In this document: piece after piece, positions 1 through 5,234 of the stretch
Position numbering within the stretch: the first letter of the stretch is position 1
Layout: each line of letters opens with the position of its first letter
Source: an uncultured Corynebacterium sp.
GTDB taxonomy: Bacteria > Actinomycetota > Actinomycetes > Mycobacteriales > Mycobacteriaceae
Assembly (NCBI GenBank): GCA_915275065.1
Contig: CAJZGD010000120.1
Span: forward strand, 1-7,626
Reading direction: 5' to 3'
Length of the DNA stretch: 7,626 nucleotides
The notes under the pieces: model-generated
Seen by the model: the letters and a program-made list of their open reading frames with translations, nothing else
The model's database searches: none
Told to the model about the DNA's origin: nothing
Position numbers and translations under genes: made by a program

Positions 1-202
1 GGACTGGGCGGATTACCCGGCACACCAAGGCTTGCTGCGCCGCGTGGCGCAGGGATCGGGGTGTCCGGCAGCGGTGGTGGCGACCCTCGGGGAGTTAGCT
101 CAAACTTTCGAGAATCGTGCGGCCGTGTGGGTGGCGCAGGCACGGGCGGCACGGGTGCAGCCGCCGCGGGTCGTGGTGGCAGTGCCAGCGGTGGCGCCAT
201 GA
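1..202 (+). CDS. 3' end of an unrecognised protein (5' end outside window)
   Basis: This reading frame is open from the window edge to a TGA at 200-202, giving about 66 residues beginning DWADYPAHQGLLRRVAQG. Third codon positions are very rich in G and C, as in the clear genes of this window, and the competing frames read as low-complexity Gly/Arg-rich sequence, so I take this frame as the coding one. The product looks helical: a stretch with the pattern GCPAAVVATLGELAQTFENR is followed by an Ala/Arg/Val-rich segment and a hydrophobic end (VVVAVPAVAP). The G-x-P-x-x-V-x-x-x-L layout followed by a hydrophobic segment faintly recalls TadB/TadC-like (type II secretion F) membrane proteins, but such proteins usually continue further, so the resemblance could be chance or the gene could be truncated here. 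It converges on hspR. Function unknown. Confidence 0.6.
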   Translation, partial: DWADYPAHQGLLRRVAQGSGCPAAVVATLGELAQTFENRAAVWVAQARAARVQPPRVVVAVPAVAP

Positions 203-420
203 TGGGTGGTGTCCCACCGGGTGGCCGGGACTCCCGCGCCGGGGGTAGGCGTCGTAAGGCTACCTGCGATACTACCGTCAAAGGGGTGTTGCGGAGGGTG
301 GAGCAAACCCAGAATCAGCAGGAGTTGTTGGGCCCGCGGCCCGCCACCGTTCCCGGGGTGATTGGCCACTGGGTGCGGAAGTCACCGCAGGAGCGAACCG
401 CGGCGGATTATGGGCGCTAG
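199..420 (+). CDS. possible small hypothetical protein, ATGA-coupled to the upstream gene
   Basis: An ATG at 199 overlaps the TGA of the preceding plus-strand frame (ATGA), a common form of translational coupling, and opens a 73-residue frame ending in TAG at 418-420. Its last base lies just past the hspR stop codon, so the two genes would be convergent and overlap at their ends. The first 30 residues are Gly/Arg-rich and not convincing. The last ~45 (from about VKGVLRRVEQ through GHWVRKSPQERTAADYGR) look more protein-like and have strongly G/C third positions. No ribosome binding site can be separated from the upstream coding sequence. It could instead be non-coding, or a displaced C-terminus of the upstream gene after a frameshift. 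I recognise no family. Confidence 0.33.
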   Translation: MMGGVPPGGRDSRAGGRRRKATCDTTVKGVLRRVEQTQNQQELLGPRPATVPGVIGHWVRKSPQERTAADYGR

Positions 421-827
421 CTCTGCTTTTTGCGCCTCGGCCCCCGCCGGGACTCCCACATCACTACCGCGGTGGAGCGGGGAACGTGCACGATTTCGCC
501 ACGATGCCGGTTGTGTTTGAGTACTTCGTTTTCGGCGCGGGCCTCCTGCAGTTTGGTGCGGAGTTCTTCGTTTTCTTTCTTGAGTTCGATGATGGCTTTA
601 ATGCCGGCGAGGTTGACACCGTCTTCCTGGCTGAGCCGCTGCACGGTGCGGAGCAGCTCAACATCCTCGCGGGAATAGCGGCGGCCACCCCCGCTGGTTC
701 GTTGGGGGGTCACCAACCCCATTCGATCGTATGTTCTGAGAGTCTGGGCGTGCATGCCAGCTAACTCAGCCGCAACCGAGATCACAAAAACCTCGCCCAT
801 AGACTCTTGGTTTTTGTTTTTGGACAT
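417..827 (-). CDS. hspR: HspR, MerR-family heat-shock repressor
   Basis: HspR represses actinobacterial heat-shock genes by binding HAIR operators, usually with chaperone help. The 136-residue product has a MerR-type winged helix-turn-helix at about residues 14-80, including the family stretch SVAAELAGMHAQTLRTYDR, then GGGRRYSREDVELLR and RLSQEDGVNLAGIKAII. A Glu/Lys-rich segment at about 75-105 (ELKKENEELRTKLQ) is likely a dimerisation coiled coil. The C-terminus STAVVMWESRRG is typical of HspR and is followed by a basic tail. I chose the ATG at 827 because an AGGGAG motif lies 12 bases upstream. An in-frame GTG at 848 would add seven residues, but that same motif lies inside them. The gene starts 54 bp after the dnaJ stop with no terminator between, so it should be transcribed from the HAIR promoter at 2036-2070 and be autoregulated. 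Confidence 0.96.
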   Translation of the reverse strand: MSKNKNQESMGEVFVISVAAELAGMHAQTLRTYDRMGLVTPQRTSGGGRRYSREDVELLRTVQRLSQEDGVNLAGIKAIIELKKENEELRTKLQEARAENEVLKHNRHRGEIVHVPRSTAVVMWESRRGPRRKKQS

Positions 828-881
828 TGTCGATTTGTTCTCCCTCACATGTTTTCTAGTTGGATGGGTCGTTCATGGTCA

Positions 882-2009
882 TTACTCGTTTCCGGCCCAG
901 GTGGCGCGGGGGTCGAACCCCATGTGTTTTTCCGCCTCCATGTAGCTGCGGAGTGCATCCTTCACGTCGGCGGTCAGGTCCTTGGGTACCTGTATTTTCA
1001 CCTTGACGTAGAGGTCGCCGAAACTGCCGTCACGTTTGGGGACGCCCCGGCCTCGAACCCGCAGCACTCGGCCGTCGGGGGTGCCGGCGGGGATGCGGAC
1101 CCGCACTGGTTTTTCCAGGGTGGGCACGCTCACGGTGCCGCCGAGCGCTAGTTCACCGAACGAGACCGGCACCTCTACCTCCAGGTTGTCGCCGTCCCGG
1201 GTGAAGACTTTGTCGGGTCGGACGTGGACCGTGACGAATAGATCGCCGGCGGGCGTGCCGTGGGGGCCGGCTTCACCTTGGCCGGCGAGCCGTACTTTCT
1301 GGCCGTCGACCACGCCAGCGGGAATGCGCACGGTGATGGATCGGGAGCGTCGTACAGTGCCGGTGCCACGGCAATCCTGGCAGGGGTCGGTGATGACTTT
1401 GCCGGTGCCGTCGCAGTCCGAGCAGGGTGCCGAGAACGCGAAGGCGCCCCGGTTTTCGGTGACATATCCGGTACCGTTGCAATTTTTGCAGGCGCTGGTG
1501 GCGCCGGTGCGGGACCCGGAACCGTGGCAGGCGGCGCAGGGGGCGTCGCCGGTGAGTTGGACAGGTAACGTGGTGCCTTTGGCTGCTTCGCGGAAATCTA
1601 GCGTGATTTCCGTCTCCACGTCGGACCCCCGCGTCGGCCGAGCCGATCGGCGAGTAGCACCCCAAGAACCGCCGAAGATGTCACTAAAACCGCCGGTAGA
1701 ACGACCTCCTCCAAAAATGTCCGAGAAGTCTTGAAAGGATTGGCCGCCGCCGCGAAACCCACCGCCGACACGCAGCATCTCCTTAAACTCGTCGTATTCT
1801 TTCCGACGGGTCGGATCGCCCACGACGTCATAGGCTTCAGCGACCTTTTTAAATTTTTCCTCCCGGATCGCGTCGCCCGGGTGGGAATCCGGGTGGTTCT
1901 CGCGCGCGAGTTTCCGATAGGCCTTCTTAATGTCTGCATCCGAGGCGCTGGATGTAACACCAAGGTCAGCATAGTAATCTTTATCTACCCATTCATTTTT
2001 GGCGGCCAA
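882..2009 (-). CDS. dnaJ: DnaJ (Hsp40) co-chaperone
   Basis: DnaJ delivers unfolded cytoplasmic proteins to DnaK and stimulates its ATPase. The 375-residue protein is full length for a type I DnaJ. It has a J domain at about residues 10-75 with the essential HPD at 39-41, and a Gly/Phe-rich linker at about 73-118 with repeated DIFGG. The zinc-binding region has four complete CxxCxGxG units starting at Cys158, Cys174, Cys196 and Cys210. C-terminal substrate-binding domains follow and the protein ends WAGNE. The start is a TTG at 2007-2009, five bases after a perfect GGAGG. No in-frame ATG lies nearby, and the resulting N-terminus length fits corynebacterial DnaJ as I remember it. It is the first gene of a dnaJ-hspR unit under a HAIR operator. 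In many actinobacteria grpE directly precedes this gene; here the neighbour is a lanthipeptide synthetase. Confidence 0.98.
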   Translation of the reverse strand: MAAKNEWVDKDYYADLGVTSSASDADIKKAYRKLARENHPDSHPGDAIREEKFKKVAEAYDVVGDPTRRKEYDEFKEMLRVGGGFRGGGQSFQDFSDIFGGGRSTGGFSDIFGGSWGATRRSARPTRGSDVETEITLDFREAAKGTTLPVQLTGDAPCAACHGSGSRTGATSACKNCNGTGYVTENRGAFAFSAPCSDCDGTGKVITDPCQDCRGTGTVRRSRSITVRIPAGVVDGQKVRLAGQGEAGPHGTPAGDLFVTVHVRPDKVFTRDGDNLEVEVPVSFGELALGGTVSVPTLEKPVRVRIPAGTPDGRVLRVRGRGVPKRDGSFGDLYVKVKIQVPKDLTADVKDALRSYMEAEKHMGFDPRATWAGNE

Positions 2010-2014
2010 GTTTT

Positions 2015-2019
2015 CCTCC
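2015..2019 (-). promoter_or_regulatory. ribosome binding site of dnaJ, supports TTG start
   Basis: On the minus strand GGAGG is followed by AAAAC and then the TTG start codon. This perfect Shine-Dalgarno at five-base spacing, with no in-frame ATG nearby, decides the dnaJ start. Confidence 0.85.
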
Positions 2020-2035
2020 AGTGTTATTGCCAGTC

Positions 2036-2070
2036 ATTATCATAGTTGAGTCTAACAGACTAAAGTTTAG
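2036..2070 (-). promoter_or_regulatory. probable dnaJ-hspR promoter
   Basis: On the minus strand, TATGAT (2044-2039) or the overlapping GATAAT (2041-2036) can each serve as a -10 element with five of six matches to TATAAT. Weak -35 candidates (AACTTT or TTTAGT) lie 17 bp upstream and fall in or next to the HAIR element. A transcript would start near 2030, leaving a leader of roughly 20 bases that carries the GGAGG site. The -10 sits directly beside the operator, so bound HspR would block polymerase. Which hexamer is used cannot be told from sequence. Confidence 0.6.
2045..2065 (-). promoter_or_regulatory. HAIR element (HspR operator)
   Basis: The plus strand reads GTTGAGT, then seven bases (CTAACAG), then ACTAAAG. 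The actinobacterial HAIR consensus is CTTGAGT-N7-ACTCAAG, so 12 of 14 fixed positions match with exact spacing. An inner perfect palindrome (AGTCT-AAC-AGACT, 2049-2061) has the same centre. It lies directly upstream of dnaJ-hspR and beside a -10 sequence, and the repressor is encoded in the unit it would control. It is the only HAIR-like site I found in the window. Confidence 0.87.
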
Positions 2071-2093
2071 CGCATTCTGTGCCATTCACCACC

Positions 2094-2117
2094 ATTGGTT
2101 CGCCGTGAGCGAACAAT
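2094..2117. repeat. inverted repeat ATTGGTTCGC / GCGAACAAT
   Basis: The arms ATTGGTTCGC (2094-2103) and GCGAACAAT (2109-2117) pair over nine positions with one unpaired base and a five-base centre (CGTGA). The core GTTCGC-N5-GCGAAC is perfect. It lies about 30 bp upstream of the HAIR element in non-coding DNA and could be an operator or a short hairpin. No run of T follows on either strand, so it is not an obvious terminator. Confidence 0.5.
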
Positions 2118-2126
2118 CATCCCGAA

Positions 2127-2146
2127 ATATTCGAATATGTATTCGC
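2127..2146. promoter_or_regulatory. AT-rich nested palindromes, possible LexA-like box
   Basis: A perfect 12-bp palindrome ATATTCGAATAT (2127-2138) overlaps a second dyad, CGAATA-TG-TATTCG (2132-2145). Read as TCGAATATGTATTCGC (2131-2146), the site agrees at 11 of 14 fixed positions with the Corynebacterium glutamicum LexA operator as I remember it, TCGAA(A/C)A-NN-TGTTCGA. The mismatches include two symmetric inner positions, so binding is uncertain. It may belong to some other regulator or have no role. Confidence 0.3.
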
Positions 2147-2206
2147 CCAACCCCACCGTTAGCGTTTCGCTTGTCGACGCCCAAGTGACGGCCAGCCGCA
2201 CAGAAA

Positions 2207-2243
2207 TATGACGCCACCGGAATGGGGAACCGGTGGCGTCATA
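2207..2243 (-). terminator. probable terminator of the lanthipeptide operon
   Basis: Arms TATGACGCCACCGG (2207-2220) and CCGGTGGCGTCATA (2230-2243) are perfectly complementary over 14 bases around a nine-base loop. On the minus strand the stem is followed by TTTCTG, a short, weak T tract. The site is about 140 bp past the lanM stop and upstream of the dnaJ promoter, so it would insulate the two units. The stem is strong but the T tract is poor, so efficiency is uncertain. Confidence 0.7.
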
Positions 2244-2308
2244 GTCATTCATTCAGATGTGCCATGAGCTCTTCATACCCATGGATCACCGGGACAGCCG
2301 GGGATGCC

Positions 2309-2340
2309 ACACCAGGCACGGTGAACCGTGCGGCTGGTGT
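2309..2340. repeat. strong interrupted palindrome just after lanM
   Basis: ACACCAG-GCACGGT (2309-2322) pairs with ACCGTGC (2325-2331) and CTGGTGT (2334-2340). That makes 14 base pairs with a two-base centre (GA) and a two-base bulge (GG at 2332-2333). It begins about 40 bp past the lanM stop. No T-rich tract follows on either strand, so it does not look like an intrinsic terminator. It may stabilise the 3' end of the lan transcript or be a protein-binding site. Confidence 0.65.
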
Positions 2341-2382
2341 CGCACCCATGACCACCCAGAGCGATGGTAACACCTGCGACGA

Positions 2383-5220
2383 TTACGCCGTCTTCTGCCA
2401 TAGAACATTCATTCGTTCGACGGGGTGCCAGGGGGCAGCCACGATCGGGGCAGACAGGAGCAGCTGGCCTACCCCGGCCACCCCACACATGAGGCTGACG
2501 GAATAGTTTTCCTTGGTGAGCCCGTCCCCCACCAGGTCGGCAGGAATCACCTCGTCAATGAGATGCCGGGCCCGGTCCAAGATTTCCTCATCGCCGGTCG
2601 CAGTGTACAGGCTCATCAACGATTCGGCGAGGCCGGCAACCCCATGGCACACCGACAGCCCCAGGTGGTCGACTGGCGCCAGCAGTCCAGGCCGAATGGC
2701 GCTCAGCAGCGACTCGCCGGCCGCCCGGGTGTCGGCGTGATCGCACAAGTGTGCGGCAAGGAACCCGAACCCGGCCATGCCGTGGCACCAGCCTTGGGAA
2801 ACATTCCCGGTGGCGTGAATGGCCGTGAGGATGGCCTGAACCTGCTGCTCAACCAGGCCCGTGTCCACGGTGGCCCCGCACAGGTGGCTGGCCGCAAGGT
2901 AGGCGTCGAGGACGCCGGCGGTCGAGTGGGCGTAGCCGGCATCGTCGGGGGACTCCAGGTAGTTGCGTAACCATTTTCGGGTCACTCGCCTGGTGACGCG
3001 GGCGAGTTCCCGCAGGTTGGGCCGAACCTCCGGGAGGTATTCGGCGATTTCGGCGTAGGCGCGCAGCTGGCTGGCCAGCCCATTGATCGCGTCCACGTTC
3101 ATGTCGTCCAGGTTGGTGTCCCGGGCGTGGGTTGCCGCCGCGATCGCACCATTGGTGCATTGGCGGGCAATGTGTTCCCGCCCGCCGGACTCCCAACCGA
3201 TGGCATCGCCGCAGGCCACGGCGGTCAGCAACAGGCCGCTGCTGCCGGTGCAGAGCCCGGTAGGATAGTCGGCTTGGGGCGGTTCCGGGGTGGTGGCGGC
3301 GACCATACCCGCAACCGCTTTTTCGAGTAATTGTTCGATTTGGTCGATGGGGACCCACTGGCGGTAGGAATGCTGCATGAGGTGCGCCAGGAAGTATAGG
3401 GTGCCGGCGCTGCCCCCATAGAAGCCGTCGTTGCTCGGCCCAACCTGCCAGTTTCGGTCGAACTCCTCCCCCACCGTGGCGCTCAAGAAATCGGTGCCGA
3501 ACACGGCCTCATCGTTCGCGCCGGCGGCTTGCAACACCGTGTCGACAATGTGGGACACGAGTTTCGAACGGGGATGCGACATGCTGCGGGCCTCGGGGGT
3601 GGCGGTATGAATGCGGTTCTCCGGGTAGCGTCCCACGAACGACATATCGATCCACCGGCATTGTTCGGCCAGCCCATCGGCGGTGGCGTCGGCAAGCTTT
3701 GACTCCAGGTGTGCCGCCGGGGACGCCGATGCCACCGGCTTTTCCTGGGGGAACGGCAGCGGCATGCCGTCCCCCAGGACCACCTCCGTATCTGCAATAC
3801 CCATGGTGAACAGGGGAATCTCATCGTTCATGAGGCCGGCCCATTCCGACCGCCACACGCCGTCGTTCCCCCACAGGCTGATTTGCGCGCAGGCCAGCGT
3901 GAACAGGAACGGGTCGTCCGCAATGGCGGGATGCCCGGCGGTGGCAAGCACCTGCGCATACCGGAATGTCGGCGTGAGCACCACCCGGGTGCGAATCCCT
4001 TGCGCCGCAGCCACGATCTGCCGCACCTCGTCGAGCTTGTCGACGATGCGCCGTGCGGTGTCGATAAAGGCCGTCTTCACCTGGTCTTTCACCTGATCAA
4101 TCTCGGGGATGGTGGTGCCCAGGAACACCGTGCCCTCCGGGTCGGTGGGCAGGGTGTCCTCCTTGATAAAGGTGCGGGAGCCGTCGTCAAGCGTGCGCAC
4201 CATAAACGAGGGGAACGGATGCCGGGCGCCAGGGGTGGGGCGGCTGCGGACCAGACCCACGTCAATCGAATCGGGACCGTAGCCGATCCGATACGGCAGC
4301 ACCCCCATCGGCAGCACCGAGTTGGCCCACCGGCGATTATTGGGCGCCATCAGGAATGAAAATTCGGGCTGGAAGAATGTTTCCAGGTCGATAAGCCGCG
4401 GGGTGTTGCCAACCGTAATGAAGTTTTCATTGTGCAAGTCGTTGGCATTGAACAAATAGCCCACGGCCGCCCAGGCACCGACGGCGGCATAAAACTCGGC
4501 CTCATCGGTCACGCCCGGTCCGGCGGTCAAAAACTCGCTCCACCCATGGTCCCCCATATCGAAGGCACGCGGCGGTTCGGGTGCACCCACCAGCCGACAA
4601 ATGTCGGCAATAACCTGGTCGGTGGCCATGGAGTGGGGCCGGTAGATGAGCTGACGGTCCGCAAATTCCACGCGGGCCACAGTCTGCTGCTGCGAATGGG
4701 CATCCCCCAACCCCAGCACCACCCGGCTTGGGGCGTCCGGCAGTTCTTCGGCGATATGTCGCTCCAGGCGGGATGCTGCCGCACCAACATGCCGGTGGGC
4801 CATCACCAGGCGAATCGCCAACGCCGAGTTGCTGCGAACCCGATACTTGGAGGCGACGGCCAGGTCATTGTACCAGCGGCGGGCAATCTGGGCCACCACA
4901 TTGCGCCATTGCCTACCTGCGGCATCCACCATCACCGCACTCTGCGGCCACTCCCCTGCTTCGTCGATTTCCACCAGCTGGTCGTGCATGGCTGCAGCAA
5001 AGTCGGCGCGCGACAGATTGCCAGCAATGATGCGTCCCAAACAGTCGGCCACGGCATCGGAAGCTGCCCGCCGGAGTTCAATAGGAATCTGGGTCAAAAA
5101 ATCTGCCGTTCGATTGCGCACTTCTGAAACGAAACGTTCTGGGGGAATATCCCGCACCGGCCCGGCAACGGACCGCAGGCGAGCAAGGAGCTTATCGGCG
5201 ATTACACGTTCGAGAGTCAT
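2383..5220 (-). CDS. lanM: class II lanthipeptide synthetase LanM
   Basis: LanM phosphorylates and eliminates Ser/Thr hydroxyls of a precursor peptide, then adds Cys thiols to form (methyl)lanthionine rings, all in the cytoplasm. The 945-residue protein has a kinase-like dehydratase domain (about 80-590) and a LanC-like cyclase domain (about 595-930). Visible dehydratase residues are GDAH (Asp173, His175), NDLHNEN (Asp261, His263, Asn266), LIDLE (Asp278, Glu280), and Arg412 with Thr418. Their spacing fits the CylM active site as I recall it. Where most LanMs have YKPR, this one has YRPH (193-196). Cyclase zinc ligands are Cys812 (GWCHG) and Cys858-His859 (SVCHG), and a third LanC-type repeat lies around MCGVAG (911-916). 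ATG 5220 follows TAGGAGG by 10 bases, and this site overlaps the end of the permease gene 14 bp upstream. It is the last firm gene of the operon. The product is unknown. Confidence 0.97.
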   Translation of the reverse strand: MTLERVIADKLLARLRSVAGPVRDIPPERFVSEVRNRTADFLTQIPIELRRAASDAVADCLGRIIAGNLSRADFAAAMHDQLVEIDEAGEWPQSAVMVDAAGRQWRNVVAQIARRWYNDLAVASKYRVRSNSALAIRLVMAHRHVGAAASRLERHIAEELPDAPSRVVLGLGDAHSQQQTVARVEFADRQLIYRPHSMATDQVIADICRLVGAPEPPRAFDMGDHGWSEFLTAGPGVTDEAEFYAAVGAWAAVGYLFNANDLHNENFITVGNTPRLIDLETFFQPEFSFLMAPNNRRWANSVLPMGVLPYRIGYGPDSIDVGLVRSRPTPGARHPFPSFMVRTLDDGSRTFIKEDTLPTDPEGTVFLGTTIPEIDQVKDQVKTAFIDTARRIVDKLDEVRQIVAAAQGIRTRVVLTPTFRYAQVLATAGHPAIADDPFLFTLACAQISLWGNDGVWRSEWAGLMNDEIPLFTMGIADTEVVLGDGMPLPFPQEKPVASASPAAHLESKLADATADGLAEQCRWIDMSFVGRYPENRIHTATPEARSMSHPRSKLVSHIVDTVLQAAGANDEAVFGTDFLSATVGEEFDRNWQVGPSNDGFYGGSAGTLYFLAHLMQHSYRQWVPIDQIEQLLEKAVAGMVAATTPEPPQADYPTGLCTGSSGLLLTAVACGDAIGWESGGREHIARQCTNGAIAAATHARDTNLDDMNVDAINGLASQLRAYAEIAEYLPEVRPNLRELARVTRRVTRKWLRNYLESPDDAGYAHSTAGVLDAYLAASHLCGATVDTGLVEQQVQAILTAIHATGNVSQGWCHGMAGFGFLAAHLCDHADTRAAGESLLSAIRPGLLAPVDHLGLSVCHGVAGLAESLMSLYTATGDEEILDRARHLIDEVIPADLVGDGLTKENYSVSLMCGVAGVGQLLLSAPIVAAPWHPVERMNVLWQKTA

Positions 5221-5234
5221 GATCCACGCGCCTC

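Larger units (their letters stand above)
2071..2382. other. lanM-dnaJ intergenic region: several palindromes, no firm gene
   Basis: This spacer separates the lanM stop from the dnaJ promoter. From right to left it contains a hairpin with 14 paired bases (2309-2340), a terminator-like hairpin (2207-2243), an AT-rich cluster of nested palindromes (2127-2146), and an imperfect inverted repeat (2094-2117). Two short minus-strand frames (2273-2401 and 2245-2373) run through its right half and are treated as findings, since neither has a ribosome binding site. A 61-residue minus-strand frame at 2067-2252 spans the terminator stem and is not credible. I found no tRNA, CIRCE element or insertion sequence. 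Confidence 0.7.

Noticed and set aside
203..416. Hairpin-like GC runs (CCACCGGGTGG, GGGCCCGCGGCCC) as a terminator for hspR or the plus-strand gene
   Set aside because: Arms are short and no T tract follows on either strand; they are expected in DNA this GC-rich.
575..590. CTTGAGT inside hspR as a HAIR half-site
   Set aside because: No ACTCAAG partner follows after seven bases, and it lies in the conserved coding sequence for the ELKKE segment.
827..848. GTG start of hspR at 848, seven residues longer
   Set aside because: The best Shine-Dalgarno (AGGGAG) lies inside that extension and suits the ATG at 827, and the extra residues are not part of the conserved HspR N-terminus.
1036..1734. Long plus-strand open frame opposite dnaJ
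   Set aside because: It is the mirror of a clear dnaJ gene in high-GC DNA, is rich in Arg, Pro and Ser, and has no ribosome binding site or family resemblance.
2010..2100. CIRCE element for HrcA upstream of dnaJ
   Set aside because: No TTAGCACTC/GAGTGCTAA pair is present; the dyad here fits HAIR instead.
2067..2252. 61-codon minus-strand frame between lanM and dnaJ
   Set aside because: It runs straight through the terminator stem and the palindrome cluster, stops inside the dnaJ promoter, and shows no recognisable protein features.
2244..2419. Repeated CATTCATTC (near 2246 and 2405) as insertion-flanking direct repeats
   Set aside because: Only nine bases are shared, one copy lies inside lanM, and the segment between them has no mobile-element features.
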